A DNA stretch of 60,000 bases from Lingula anatina (GCF_001039355.2 NW_019775571.1:64001-124000), one strand, 5' to 3'; shown: positions 48,201 through 60,000, numbered from the stretch's first letter. A program made the numbers and translations. The notes: generated from the sequence alone by a model not told the origin.

Positions 48201-48523
48201 AAAAATGCCTAGGGGGCACTGTCACCATCTTCTCAGGCCCCAAAACAACCCTAAACAGGCAAATGACATCATATATACTTTTGAGTTAAAATTCCCTTTA
48301 AAAATGCAATAGGAAATCATATGGATGAAACTTGAAGCCAAAGTGAAACAAATTTTCTCTGTTAAAGGATGAAAGATCCTTAATTTTACCTTTCATTGTC
48401 CTGTCTGATGTATGTGTTTGGCCCAATCTCCAGTCGTGTGACATTGGTGTTCTGATCCAACACATGGATGTAGAAGTAGGGAGGAATACGGAACAAAGAC
48501 TCATCCTTGCTTCTGGATGCCAT
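42247..48523 (-). CDS. MVP: Major vault protein
   Basis: Shell protein of the vault ribonucleoprotein particle (39 copies per half vault in known structures), cytoplasmic. Coding exons 5' to 3': 48390-48523, 48055-48250, 47696-47819, 47077-47303, 46521-46757, 46236-46361, 45881-46030, 45037-45272, 44554-44751, 44182-44338, 43712-43923, 43207-43450, 42640-42828, 42247-42405. Phases all agree; 862 residues against 893 in human and 861 in rat. N-terminal MVP repeats (1 to ~500) show [56 protein letters not shown] and [11 protein letters not shown]. The SPFH-like shoulder (~500-650) has [21 protein letters not shown] and [18 protein letters not shown]. The cap helix (~650-800) has [20 protein letters not shown] and [17 protein letters not shown]. 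The cap ends [14 protein letters not shown] and an acidic DDDDED tail shorter than the mammalian one. The last intron uses a GC donor. A 5' non-coding exon probably lies near 50.6 kb. Confidence 0.98.
42638..42639 (-). other. MVP: GC splice donor of the last MVP intron
   Basis: The exon ends GGACCCGAGATGCAG and is followed by GCAAGT on the minus strand. The next exon starts [17 protein letters not shown], so the frame and the vertebrate sequence (GPEMQVKLLQSLGLKST) fix the junction exactly here. This makes it a GC-AG intron, with the strong AG|GCAAGT consensus typical of such sites. Confidence 0.9.
45495..45641. mobile_element. 147-bp MITE with ~32-bp inverted ends in an MVP intron
   Basis: The left end (45495-45526, beginning AATCCTGTAATGGTATCTCC) is the near-perfect inverted match of 45610-45641. 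The TIRs enclose about 80 bases without coding content. It lies between the exons at 45037-45272 and 45881-46030. Confidence 0.85.
46094..46094. other. Single ambiguous base in an MVP intron
   Basis: One N in the intron left of exon 46236-46361. Unlike the other three, no repeated sequence stands on both sides, so this may be a plain ambiguous call. Confidence 0.5.
46960..46983. repeat. Poly(A) tract in an MVP intron
   Basis: About 24 A residues in a row. No retrotransposon body is recognised next to it. Confidence 0.9.
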
Positions 48524-48554
48524 CTTCAAAGCTTTATTCTCAGATCTGTTTAAC
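48390..48554 (-). other. MVP: First coding exon of MVP with short 5' UTR and upstream splice acceptor
   Basis: On the minus strand CTCATTACAG precedes GTTAAACAGATCTGAG, 31 bases before the ATG at 48523. The acceptor implies an upstream non-coding exon and a first intron of about 2 kb. Confidence 0.6.
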
Positions 48555-48599
48555 CTGTAATGAGCAATATGACTAATAAAGAATAAATTTTAAGGTGAC

Positions 48600-50580
48600 T
48601 GACTCATCCCTGTCTTTTACTGGATGAACTTAAATTACCACTTTGTAGTCACCTATAATGTCCCACAGCATAACATACCACACCATATCATAGAGATATA
48701 ACAGATGAACCAAACTATAAATCATTTTAGATCCTGCTTTTTATATTTGTGCTACATCCATAAGAATATGGTAATGAGATGTCATAGTTTTCAGGTAGCT
48801 GAAGTATAAATTTATCATCACCAATTAAACTCATTAAGAGGGAGCACAATCTTTTAAATAACAGGGACCATGCTTATTAAAGTTTTTAACATCTATATCT
48901 TGGGGTAAGAAGTTATTTTTTCTTTAGCTATTATTATTGTACTAAAGATATGATAACAATTTAAACTAAGACTTGAACTTCTTATTTTACAGTAAGATAA
49001 AATATTTACAGACATTCAAAGATAGTCAATTGTTTTTTTTTCTTTAAAAAATGTTTTCTTTAGAGATTATTACAGAGGATAGCAATTTATGAAGGTCCAC
49101 GTAGTCCAGTGTCACGCAAAGACTTTAAGTAAAATGAAAACATTGTTTGGCACTTGTGGGACAATTGTTGCCAAAATAAATGGAAAAAAATTTGTAAAAC
49201 AATCTTATCATGTTGGATTTTCAAAAGGAACCTTCCACTTCACCAAACAAAACCAAGTTATATAAAGATACAGTTTGACAGTAATAGGGTGAAATAAAGA
49301 TGTGTTGGACACCAATTGCAACACCATGATCAGCCACATGCACAGTGATCAGAATATATACAGACACATACAGTGTCTGCATATAAAAATATCAGCATAT
49401 GCTATATATGTACGGATACAGTGTAACATATCTGAATCAATAACACTCATTTTATGCATCTGAATAATATATCCAAGCTCCTTTTAATTTTGCAAACATT
49501 TCTATGCAGCTTACATTTTGGATCCAAATGCACGTAATTGTTATCAATGTCACAGAGATATCAATGTCACACAGAACAATAAGTTTGTCATTAAATTATT
49601 AATATAAACCATCAATGATAATAACAAGAACATTTTATCATCAGTCACAAGATATCTGGTTGCTATGTCAGTATAGTTACATTTATCATGACCCATTTTA
49701 TGCAGTGCCACCTGAATTTGGTAATTTCAGTATTTGATATGCATATGTAGTTCTTATTTGCAATTATTCCATTTCCAGTTTAAAGAATATTAAAAAATCT
49801 TTTAATATTTAGTTAATGTAAATTAACATTAATAACAACATTAGGAAATAATAATATTAATAATATATAATAAAAAGAATACGGATCAATCAACCAGTAT
49901 TTAGAAAATATTTAAAATGTCTATATTTAAATTACAGTAGCTATATTGCAAAAAAGTAACCTTTTAACAATGTCACATCACCATTACTGATGTAGTTCTC
50001 ACCTCAGCACCACCAGCCAACCAGGCCTAGGAATTGAGGATTCTGCTCAAATTTATAAGGTTTTGCACGAGCCAGTTAAATATAACTTGATGAAAAAGCT
50101 GATGTAGCAAAAATGGACCACATGCAAACGCATACGTGTTTGGAAAAACCGCTGACGCAAGGCAATTGCAATGAAATAATGGTGTTAGTGATGTTGCACA
50201 AGCTGCTGACATCAGCAACGCCAAATAGACCGATCAAGTTACAGATATTTGCTTACTCATATTGACCACAATGACGTCAAGGCCTAAGCAGGGAAGCCGG
50301 AGAAACATTTACAGGTGTATCAATTAATTGTATTATGCCTTTTTTCAAAAAAGCAAATTATACTGCGGTTTAATAGATTTTTTAAATAAACCTTTTTTAC
50401 ACTATGAAAAGAAACCACGCAAGTCCTCAACTTCTGGAAATTTTGTTTACCCATTTACGTCACAAGCTTTCAATTAAAAACACTATGCTACCCAATGCAA
50501 TGGCACTCTTGTAGAAGAAGCAAAGCTGGTCATATCTTTACCCTGTTTTCACCATGACAACCCATAATAAAAAAGTCTTT
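48600..50580. other. MVP: Presumed first intron of MVP
   Basis: AT-rich sequence of about 2 kb with no coding content or recognised element. The short open frame at 50027-50224 has no support. Confidence 0.45.
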
Positions 50581-50586
50581 ACTTAC

Positions 50587-50625
50587 GCCAGTAAGTGAGT
50601 TAGTGAAACGAGGAAGCGAGCACCT
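50587..50625 (-). other. MVP: Candidate non-coding first exon of MVP
   Basis: On the minus strand a strong donor (GTAAGT at 50581-50586) closes a short stretch lying about 25-35 bases downstream of a TATATATT box. Joined to the acceptor at 48554 it would give a leader of some 70 bases. The transcription start is a guess from the TATA spacing. Confidence 0.45.
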
Positions 50626-50650
50626 GACCGACAGGAATGCGAAAGAGGTC

Positions 50651-50707
50651 AATATATACACCTCCAGAGCAACCAATCAGTGTATGTATTCGCTGCGGAG
50701 ATATAAA
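50651..50707. promoter_or_regulatory. Candidate bidirectional MVP/TAF5L promoter
   Basis: Reading left: a TATATATT box on the minus strand (50652-50659) for MVP. In the middle: CCAAT on the plus strand (50673-50677; ATTGG on the minus strand, correctly upstream of the MVP box). Reading right: TATAAA (50702-50707) for TAF5L, ahead of its ATG at 50921. The two boxes are only about 45 bases apart and point away from each other. No other gene lies between. Confidence 0.5.
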
Positions 50708-50920
50708 CCTCAGAAATAAAAATAAAGATAATCAGTTAAATTGATCATACGTGTGATTATCAGTTTAATAAGATTTACATTCTCGTGGTTGATAACGAAA
50801 ATTTTCAAAGAGTAAAACAAGTATTACCTCATCTATTTTACCCATTGAAATTTGTGCAATGTGTTTGCTGCACATGTAACTTGCCCTATTTTGTGTTTCT
50901 CTTAGATTTCATATTTCAGC

Positions 50921-53900
50921 ATGAAACGAGTTAGAAGTGAACAAATTAATAGCTATGTAGGTCATTATTTGAAAAGACGACAATTTAAGGTAGGTATGTC
51001 ATTTTGGAGTAAATAACAGAGTGGAAAAGAATCATTATTGGCACAAATGATCGGCATTTCAGAAGTTATGAACTGTATATTGCCTAGGCTGTAGAGAAAG
51101 TACATAGAAAATGATTCAAAGTTATATTTCGTATGCTTGAGTATTCTGAAAAACTACTGCTTTTTCCCCAAGTTGCACCGTGAAAACCAGAAAAGTACCT
51201 GATATTGATATTTCCTTCTGAAATGTTAAGAAGACATGGTCTAAATGAAGACTGATTGATCCTGATCCATTAGAACCCAAATGATTTTAAAAATTAGTCT
51301 AGAAAAAGAACTGTTATATTGCTGGGGCAAGTTGAGTGATATTTATTGAACTGAGGACAATTGCTTATTTTTTAAAAGGAAAATTAGTATTGCCACAGAA
51401 ATCGGTTACCTTTTATTTCCATTGTTAATAACAGATCTGTACATGCTTCAGTTAAAATTAATCTGTATAAAAATGGGTAAAGAAATGTAAGATGTACTAG
51501 TAGGTGTAATATTGTTATGTGCATCAATAGAGACATTTTCTTTTGCCTCCTCTAGAAACCCTGCACCCAACTGAAAATCATAATTAGTAAATTGTCCTTG
51601 TCCTTACAACTATCACTTTGTGCCATATACTAGTAGGAGTACATGTGCCAGGGGTAGCACTAACACTAGCCAATTTAGGCAAATGCTAAAACTGACTTAG
51701 GTTGGCTAAACAAAAATGGTTGATTTGACTTGTTTTAGTCAAATTTAAACCTTTTGGGAAAAAAGGTGATGAAAAAGTAGTGATTTGACTAAAAGAAAAA
51801 AATTGCCAGCACTACCCCATTGTAATGCATATTTATGTGTTGCTTATGATTGGTTTATAGATGTTGCATTACCATCTTAACATAAAATTTACAGGGAGAC
51901 AGTGAACATATAAATAAGAAAGACCTGAAAGTCCAGCAAACTATAGAAGAGATGTCATTGCATGAGGCTTGCAATGCAGCTGTAGGTGTTGACAGTTCTT
52001 TCTCATTTAGCAGCATCACTGGGGATGCTACAGCTTGCGATCAACAGTATGTCAGGTAAGTATTTTTTTGGCTCTGTGTGGCAGTTTATATTAACAGTCA
52101 TTCCAAAAAAATATGTGTTTTCATTGACCTGCGTACAAAGACTACCTTTGGCCTCATATTTATTGAATAATGTTGATCAATATTGATAACTTCAGTATGA
52201 TGCTCTGACTTCAACTGTGCCTGATGGACATGCACTAGTATTCAGAACCCATTTGTCATCCATAGCAGTACATTTTCATTTTTTTTTCACTATGATCTCT
52301 CTATTGGCAGGTGAAATACTAAGCCATACCCATAACCATAACATGTCCATTTATAACAGTTTTTTTGATACAGCATTTACTGGCCAGTTAATTATTAGAT
52401 GCAGTGTGATGCAGTAGGATAATAAAATTATTTTCTAAGTCAAAGGAATTTTTCACATGCTCTTTGAAGTTTCATGTTTGATCCAATATTGAAAAATTGA
52501 ATGCAAACAACTATGGATGCTTCAGCTATGGATGAAGATATCCGGTTTGATAATACACAAAGTTAACAAATATTTATTAAGGATCTATATGATTATTCTT
52601 AATCTCAGAGTAACAAAAATAACAGATGGCATGTTATATTGGATAATAATGTATCTAAAAATCTTTAATTCTCTTTCAGATTTCGCACATTTATTCAGGA
52701 CTCAGTGGAGCCATACAGGACAGACCTGTTGTTACTTCTGTATCCAGTTTTTGTGCATGTTTACCTCGAGTTAATCTGCAATGGTCACAAAACTCCAGGT
52801 GAGACATCTCCTTGATGCTCTTGATACATTGTAATTTTTAATGTCAGTTCTTATTTAATAGCATATTTTGAGGAACCTTCACCTGTAATTAATACTGACT
52901 GAAAGGGATAAGTATAATCTAAACAGCATCAGTTTTTATTTTTGTATATATTTTACATCATTTAAATATTAATATTTGAGTGCATTTATGGTATTTTTTA
53001 CGGTAGCTAAAATAAACTGTAAATAAAAATGTATACCAATGATCTGTTGTTTATAAATTGATATAATTGATATTTTCAGCCCACAAGTTTTACAGTCGGC
53101 ACCACTCTTACTTCCTAGAAAACTCAGAGTACAGAATGATTGTAGAGGCACTGGCACAGTTATTTCACAAAGAAGATGTGTACAGCAATGACTATATTAG
53201 AAAATTTAGGTAAAATAACGTCTAATCTTTATTTTAAACTGGGGCAATTTTTACTTCTCTCTAAACAAATTATTAACTAGAAAGATGCAATGGATCACAT
53301 GCAGACTTTTATCAGTATGAAAAGCTTTAATGTTTGGAAGATATACATGTACCAGTATGTGCAAGTAACAGTGTGTGGGACTTGCCTTTAACCATAAGTA
53401 TTAACTGCTTGAAATATGATATGTAGTATTGCCATTCTCTTCTTACATAGGGAAGATAAATTCAAAGTGGTCCTGTCAGAAGATGCTTTACAATATCTGT
53501 TTCGATACCTCAAGGTAATGATAGGTATATTTTATCAACCTGTTCACAAATACAAGGTTTAACGTGTCATTTTTTGATTTATTATTACTTAAATAATGAT
53601 ACTTAAAATGTGGTCAAATGGTTGCTTAAGTTGAGGTGTTTACATTTCTAGGACCATTTTTAATAGTAAATGATGTAAAACTCTTATTGTAACATCTTGT
53701 AATGACAATGTTAATTACGATGTAACATTTTACTTCAGAACGAGGACAACATGATCATGTTGCAGATATTCAACCACCATATCCACATTAAAGGTATGTA
53801 TTGAAAGTATGCTTTGGATATTAGTAGCTGGAGATTCAAAGTAAATAAGTTGTTATATCTGTTGGCAATTTACTATACTCATTTAAGAATAACTGATATC

Positions 53901-56900
53901 TAAAACTTGAACAATTGATGTGTGGTTAGTAACGGAATATGCCTACAATTTTTGTGTGAAATTTTTAAAAATTGAGTTTATTTAATTGAAACGACTCACT
54001 TTAAATGAATATGCATTTGTAAATATGTTCTTCACAAATATAAGCTAGTAAGTTATCATTGAGACATTGGGATGTACATGGACTAGAGACAACATGAACA
54101 GGGACACAACTATTTCCTGTTGCACTCATTCAGAAAACTGTGATTTTCAACCCATCATTAACTATGATCAAGGATCAACATAAATATTGAAAATTCAGCA
54201 AGATATTACAGCAGTTGGTTTGCAAAATTTCATTAGTGAGAGACAACGTACCCGTGTACTTAGTCATACTAAAAGTGTATGAATTTTGAATTAAATTTTG
54301 AGAAAAGCCTTCGGTTGCATTCAATTATGTTTCTCATTAACAGCAAAGTATGGATTTCTGTGACACTAATTCCCTTAAAAGTACTTAATGAGTGGTTTCC
54401 ATACACCTGCCTCTTGCAGATTTAAGGGAACTTGTAATTGCCATTGCATTTTTCACTCAGTAATAGTGTAATTATTGTTAATTAATAGCTATTCGCTATA
54501 TAGGTATTGAATGGAAAAGTAGGTGTGCCAGGTACAGTAATTGTGCTCAGTGCAGATTTTCCTAGCTTATGAAATTAACTGAAAGTGAAATTGCTTTATG
54601 CTTATTTTACTTCCAGTGAAGATGCCCACAGATGTGGAGTTAGACCTTCAGGACTTTGTAAACTTCCATGACCTTGTTCTTCCTTCTGCTCCTGACACCC
54701 CACAAAACAAAGTGATCAGGAATGAAGTGTCCCTCAGCTCTCTACAACAAAGTATACAGAAAGTGCGGGATGGGGCACCATGTCTGACTTCCATCTTGTT
54801 TTATACATTTCTCAATACACATCAAGGGTATGAGAAATGTGTTGGTCACCTTTTTACAATTTTTTGATAGGCAATGAGTATGGTTATAAACATTGCTACA
54901 TAATCTTGTACATAATAAAATAAATGTAAAAAGAAAATGAAAGAAAGATCTTATGTAATTCCTTCATCTCCTGGAAATTGGGAGAATTTATAAATCTTCA
55001 CTAAAACTTGTCACAATACTCATACATATTTATCATTTAGCTTAAAAAAGTGAACATTGAACAATTTCTATTCTCCCCTCTTTAAGAATCAATTTTGATC
55101 TTGAATTAATCAGTTAGAATTAAAATGAAACATTTTTATTTTTAATAATTAGATTGTGTTGCACAAGTATTTCACCAAATGAGGCACTCATCTGTGGAGG
55201 CTTTGAGGAAAATTCAATCAAAATCTGGAGTTTAACACCATCAAAATTGCACCCTAAAAAGGCAGTAGTCAGGACAGACAGAATCACAATGGTTGGAGAT
55301 TATTTAGAGGACGTAGAGGAAAAAGAGTGGTAAGAGGATATGTTTTACAAGTAGCATTTAAGGTATTTAAGGAACCTTAAATTTGTCATCTATTAAAATA
55401 TTTTGAGACTACATGTAAGTGTTTCCAGCTTTTGTAAAAAATCATCCTTATTGAAAAGTGCTTTTTTTTTAGTTCCAGAACGAGACCAAATGAAGTTATC
55501 ACAATGAGGGCACATAGTGGTTCTGTTTATGGAACTGCATTTACTGCTGATTCCAAGTACCTGCTGTCTTGTTCAGAGGATAAATCAGGTGAGCTGCAAG
55601 ATAAGTCACTGGCAGGTCTAGTCTCTCAAAGTCAGTTTGGATGCCCTACCATTTATTTCACATTCTGAAATTATCTTTTTAGAACATATTGACCATGTTT
55701 CTTTTTTTTCTTAAAGACCCCTGAAGGCATCCAAATGTTCTTTGTCTGTAGCATGTTAAGTTTATTAATGCTTTTTGTTTTGTTATTTTTTCAGTACGGC
55801 TATGGGATCTTGACACTTACAATAATGTAGCACTATACAGAGGACACAGCTATGCAGTTTGGGATATAGATACAAGGTTAGCTTTTTAGATGCTTTCTAC
55901 CAAACAGAGTTACTGAGTAGTTTTATTTATTTTTAAGTAGATTATTTTAAATAGCAGCCTTAGCTTTAAAAAGATCAAGTGAGCAAGGGTTACAAAAAAA
56001 TGTAATAAAATGATTTACATTTGGTCCTCAGCAGTTTTCTGGTATCTTTGCGTTCAAAGCTCAAAGATGTTTTAAAGACCACATGAGTGAACATTTGATT
56101 GCATTCCTTGCATTTTTGCTTTGTTGTCTTTTGGTAGTATTTCCTTACTTAAAAAGGCTGTAATATACTTAGTCTACCAGTATCTGGGTACATTGTGTGG
56201 GAAGATTTAAAAGTTCACATCCAGTTTATATATTTATTTATTTATTTGCTAAAAATTTGGATTCTTTGTGAATGAACTTAGTGGGCTTTTTATAGCAGGC
56301 TTTGAATAGCCAACACTAGGTTTACCCAGCTAGAAATTTTGGGATATTTGTGAAAAGATTTGTGGTCCTTCCTTTTTCAGCCCCTCAGGCAGCTTCTTTG
56401 CCAGCTGTTCACATGACAGGACAGTAAAGTTGTGGGCAGTTGACAGAACCTATCCTCTCAGAACATTTGTAGGGCACACAATGGATGTGGATGTAAGTGA
56501 TATTGACTGAAAAAAAGTTTTATCTATCACAGAAAAAGCATTTTTGTGTAGAAGAGATCAGCTAGAGACATGATCAGCAGAAACTGTGACTTGCATTGAG
56601 TGGGCACCTCATTCACCAGACTTGAACTCCCCAGATTTTTATCTGTGGGGGTATCTCAGGGGTAAAGTAATAGTATACCAGAACAACTCTCAAATAATTG
56701 GTGAACTGAAGACAACAATCACAGCGAAAATCAGGGAAATTCCTAAAGAGGAATGTGTTCGAGTGTATGACTATTTTGCACTACACATGCAAGTATGCCT
56801 ATAGCTAGCATGCCCTGGAGGCCATTTGGAGCATGTTTAAAAAGCACATAACTTTTATGGAAATCTACCAAGTTAACTGAAACTTATGAGAATAATCATA

Positions 56901-58745
56901 CACATACTGAAGTTTGAGTTCAGCAAATTTCTTGAAATATGATGGGCCTTGATAAAATTTTTATGGGTTCTCTTTCTCTCTCTCTAGTTTTTTTTCTTTT
57001 TTTTGGGAGGGGGGGAGGTTTGCGGGCACCCTATACAATAATAGCTTAGGTTTCAAATCTGATGCAGACCATTCTTCACTTTCAAAAAATTTTCACATGG
57101 AGATTGACTACAAGTGGAGACACATTGGACCTAAGCCTGGGCATTTACATATGCAGTGTTATTTTGATCAGTATTGTTGGATTTTTCAAATATTAAAGTA
57201 CTGTAGATTATGTATGTCACCTTTTCAGTGTGTGAAATTCCACCCTAACTGTAACTATGTAGCCACAGGATCTGGGGACAAGTCTGTAAGGTTGTGGAGT
57301 GTGCAAGAGGGCAAATGTGTCCGCCTGATGCAGGGCCACAGGGGCAGTATATACTCTCTGGCCTTCTCTCCTGATGGACAGATGCTAGCCTCAGCTGGTA
57401 GGTTCATATCACATTGGCAGTTTTTTTTTTTTTTTGGATTTTTTTTCAGATTAACTTTAATTCTGAATTAGTATAATTGACATCACAAGACAAGCATTAA
57501 TGTAACATAGTATAATGCATTCTAAGGTGCGATAGATGGTTAAGTTTGCCTGGTTCTGAATATGACCTTAACAAAGCTTGCACCAAACTTTTAATGTTTG
57601 GATTTAACTTGCTCAAGGACTTTCATTGATTTTATGCTCTCTCCAGTTGTGTTTCCAATCTGTGACATTTTTCTCAGTCTAACACAATTGCCTGGTTATG
57701 CCTATCACTTAAGATGCCACAAATTACTTGGTACTTAATAAGATCATTGGAATAGTCTTAACATTGTGATATATTCAATTTCAGGGAAAATGTGCGTCTG
57801 GGTTCTGGCTCTTGCATAAAAATGTAATTTTGTCACTGAAGTTATGTGAACTTTCAGGATAAGATCATGTTTTTTCAGGCTTTTTTTAAGCTTTTCGCAT
57901 TGTGAGAGTTGACACATAATGCTATTACACTTTACTTTCTGAAAATTCAGGAGAAGATAGACGTATTAGAGTGTGGGACTTAGGCACAGGTTCTATAATA
58001 AAAGAGCTAAGGGGCCACACAGACATTGTTCACAGTTTGTGTTTTAACAGAGAAAGCAGTATGTTAGCATCAGGTATGTTTATTTTCAGTTGAAGTGCAT
58101 TTCTATTGGAGTACCAGTAAAAGTACGTAGTGAGTTGAGTAAAATTTCAGAAACATTTAAGATCAAAAGTAAAAATTACTTGATGTCGAATCATTAGGTG
58201 TTCATACTGCCATGATACAGACTTCCCAAAGTCATGGGCAATTTATATAATTTTATACAATGTTTTACAATTACCAGGTGGTTTAGATTGTATGGTGAGA
58301 GTATGGGACGTAAGAAAAGCAGCCAATTTAAATGCAAGTGTGTAAGTATTTAATATTTTTAGCACCAGAGAATGAGAAATAAAATCAGCAGTGTTGAATA
58401 TTTGGTCAATGATAGCCATTACACCTATTTCATTTTCAACCAGATTCCAATTCATAGAAATATCAACTTCACTAGAAATCACATGAGAAGAAACAGATGA
58501 TAAAGTAATGTAAATAATGCTCTATTACAATTATTTTTTGCATCAAGGTTTAATATGTACAGTTAATTCACTGTGTATGTCGAGTTTGAGTGAAGAATGT
58601 AATGTATACACTTGTTTTTCTATTCAGTTCTGAGGGCCACATATCACCAGAACAGCTGGGGTCTTTTTCCACCAAATCTGCAGCAATTTACTACTTACGT
58701 TATGGCCAGCACAGTGTGCTGCTTGGATCTGGGGCTATACAGTGA
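50921..58745 (+). CDS. TAF5L: TAF5-like subunit of SAGA/PCAF co-activator (PAF65-beta)
   Basis: Nuclear WD40 scaffold of the SAGA/PCAF histone acetyltransferase complex, the paralogue of TFIID subunit TAF5. Exons: 50921-50989, 51895-52055, 52680-52798, 53080-53209, 53451-53514, 53739-53793, 54617-54827, 55153-55329, 55473-55588, 55795-55876, 56381-56492, 57229-57397, 57951-58073, 58278-58341, 58628-58745. Phases all agree; 1770 bases give 589 residues, the human length as I recall it. Start [20 protein letters not shown] matches human MKRVRTEQIQMAVSCYLKRR. The TAF5 N-terminal domain (~75-200) has [20 protein letters not shown] and HKFYSRH; a linker (~200-270) ends [12 protein letters not shown]. 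The C-terminal half holds six WD40 repeats, with [73 protein letters not shown] and [13 protein letters not shown]. Start choice: first Met, conserved, with TTTCAG just before it that could be a 5' UTR splice acceptor. Confidence 0.97.
56571..56840 (+). pseudogene. Tc1/mariner-superfamily transposase fragment in a TAF5L intron
   Basis: The open stretch reads [20 protein letters not shown] and then [20 protein letters not shown], followed after a stop by PGGHLEH. This is the C-terminal part of a DDE transposase around the third catalytic region (SPDL..DFxLWGYL) up to the end (GGHLE). The two upstream catalytic Asp regions are absent. It lies in the intron between TAF5L exons 56381-56492 and 57229-57397, same strand. 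No terminal repeats were found. Confidence 0.8.
57421..57450. repeat. TAF5L: Poly(T) tract in a TAF5L intron
   Basis: T run shortly after the exon ending at 57397. Not at a splice acceptor. Confidence 0.85.
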
Positions 58746-58944
58746 GCTGCCACTATGATATTTGAAGATACACAACGAGATAGAAAGTACCAAGATCCAA
58801 AGCCATCTCGCCAAAATACCTTATTTTTATTTAAAAACATGATGACATTTTGTCTGGAAATCTTGGGTAATATGTGGTTAGCATTTGGGTAGGGTGAGGA
58901 ATTAAACCTCCCCCCCCCCACTCCACCCCCTTGGACAGGAGCCC

Positions 58945-58985
58945 CACCATGAAGACAGTGATGTTCCACATAAGGGCCATGAGAG

Positions 58986-59040
<55 letters not shown>

Positions 59041-59097
59041 GGATAGTGACTCACCATGAAGGCAGTGATGTTCCACAGAAGGCCTGTGAGAGATTAT
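58945..59097. repeat. Two ~46-bp direct copies around a (TA)n tract
   Basis: 58945-58990 and 59052-59097 share CACCATGAAG(A/G)CAGTGATGTTC and end GAGAGATTAT. The (TA)n tract (58988-59037, about 24 units) lies between them. Confidence 0.85.
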
Positions 59098-59251
59098 GTT
59101 ATACGAGGATACCGACTCTTAGGCAGGAGAAAGCCCTTTAAGATGAGAAATGATAAAAAATATTTCCTCAAAGAATGGAGTATTCACAGAGACAGGAACC
59201 AATGTTAGCATGCTTTTTTACTCACGACTGAGAAATGATGAGTGTTACATA

Positions 59252-59257
59252 AATAAA
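59252..59257 (+). terminator. TAF5L: Candidate polyadenylation signal of TAF5L
   Basis: AATAAA about 507 bases after the TAF5L stop. No closer one was noticed on this strand. Confidence 0.35.
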
Positions 59258-60000
59258 ATGAAAAGGATTATTTTTTCACCAGCTCGAGTTTTTCCTATAT
59301 ATTTTCTAGGTTTATTAAATTATTTTCAGTGCCTCAGAAATTTAGCTGAAAAAATATAACACTAGTCTTATATGTAGTTCATTTTCACTTGGGAATTAAT
59401 TCCATCAATTAACTAACCCTTGCATTTCCATAGGAACCATAAGTACCTTAAAAACCAATTCTCTCATGTGTAAATATAATGCCATAGTAACTGAATCATA
59501 AGAGTGAAATGCCATTAAAGCTACATGTATCAGCTTCAGATAATGAATTTTTGCTTTGTTCTGGTAACTGTTGCTGCTTGTATCAGCTAGTCTGCATGTA
59601 CCAGCATACAACATAATGATGAAAAATTAATGTTTGACTTTTTTCAATTAGAACAGAAATAACATAAATGTATTTTTAATCTTTCACATTTGAATCATAC
59701 AAACATCACGATAAATATTGTGAACACAGACAAAAATAGGTGGCGCTAGTTGTTGTTGTTGTTTTTTTTTTTTAACTGCCATAAAACGTGTCCACAGAGT
59801 ATCAGATTTCTACCCAATTTTACATTGCATGCTGCCAGGCAACTACTGCTTTGGGAACTGAACCTGTGTAAAAACATCACTAAGAACAGCTGGTACTACC
59901 ACATGAAAAATGTTTTGATGATCTAGGAAAAGTTGAAAGTGAAAATTTTTAGCCAAACTTTTGAAATGAATTTTTTAGAAAGTCTGCAAAGCAGGGGGCA

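Larger units (their letters stand above)
58746..60000. other. 3' flank of TAF5L
   Basis: Contains the presumed 3' UTR, a C-rich stretch near 58910, a (TA)n tract and a small direct repeat. No further gene was recognised up to the window end. Confidence 0.5.

Overview
This is a 60 kb stretch of AT-rich animal nuclear DNA. Genes are split by many short phase-matched exons with GT-AG introns, and non-coding sequence is full of microsatellites, small inverted-repeat elements and a decayed LINE. A kainate receptor, major vault protein, OSCP1 and TAF5L close to vertebrate homologues point to an invertebrate bilaterian (mollusc, annelid, hemichordate or amphioxus type). Major vault protein is missing from insects and nematodes, so those are unlikely. 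The species cannot be fixed from sequence alone.

Left part (1-13.3 kb): the 3' two-thirds of a kainate-type ionotropic glutamate receptor gene on the + strand, 13 exons seen; its 5' exons lie before the window. Its 5.4 kb intron between the 54-bp exon at 112-165 and the exon at 5581 contains a whole second gene on the opposite strand. That gene codes for a secreted protein of about 802 residues with two fasciclin (FAS1) domains, a Gly/His/Tyr/Asp-rich head and a Ser/Thr- and His-rich tail.

Middle (13.3-31.6 kb): no recognisable complete gene. It holds two inverted ~330 bp repeats flanking a dead L1/Tx1-like LINE, a ~1.03 kb terminal-inverted-repeat element, a 166 bp MITE, a ~35 bp minisatellite, and a 1.57 kb segment present twice around single-N joins. 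The double segment looks like two haplotypes left side by side by the assembler, one with a ~360 bp indel inside a CAACGTTG-rich transposon.

Right part (31.6-60 kb): three compact housekeeping-type genes, all complete. OSCP1 (-, 381 aa, 10 coding exons) and MVP (-, 862 aa, 14 coding exons, one GC-AG intron) lie in tandem. MVP is head-to-head with TAF5L (+, 589 aa, 15 coding exons) across a short candidate bidirectional promoter with opposed TATA-like boxes and a CCAAT box. The introns carry small MITEs, a hairpin element with a copy of neighbouring intron sequence, and a transposase fragment.

The genes do not form one pathway: synaptic signalling (kainate receptor), extracellular matrix (FAS1), ciliary or membrane trafficking (OSCP1), vault particles (MVP) and SAGA-type chromatin co-activator (TAF5L). 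No tRNA, rRNA, CRISPR array or viral gene was recognised. Exon coordinates were read by eye from splice signals and checked only by reading-frame arithmetic and remembered family sequence.
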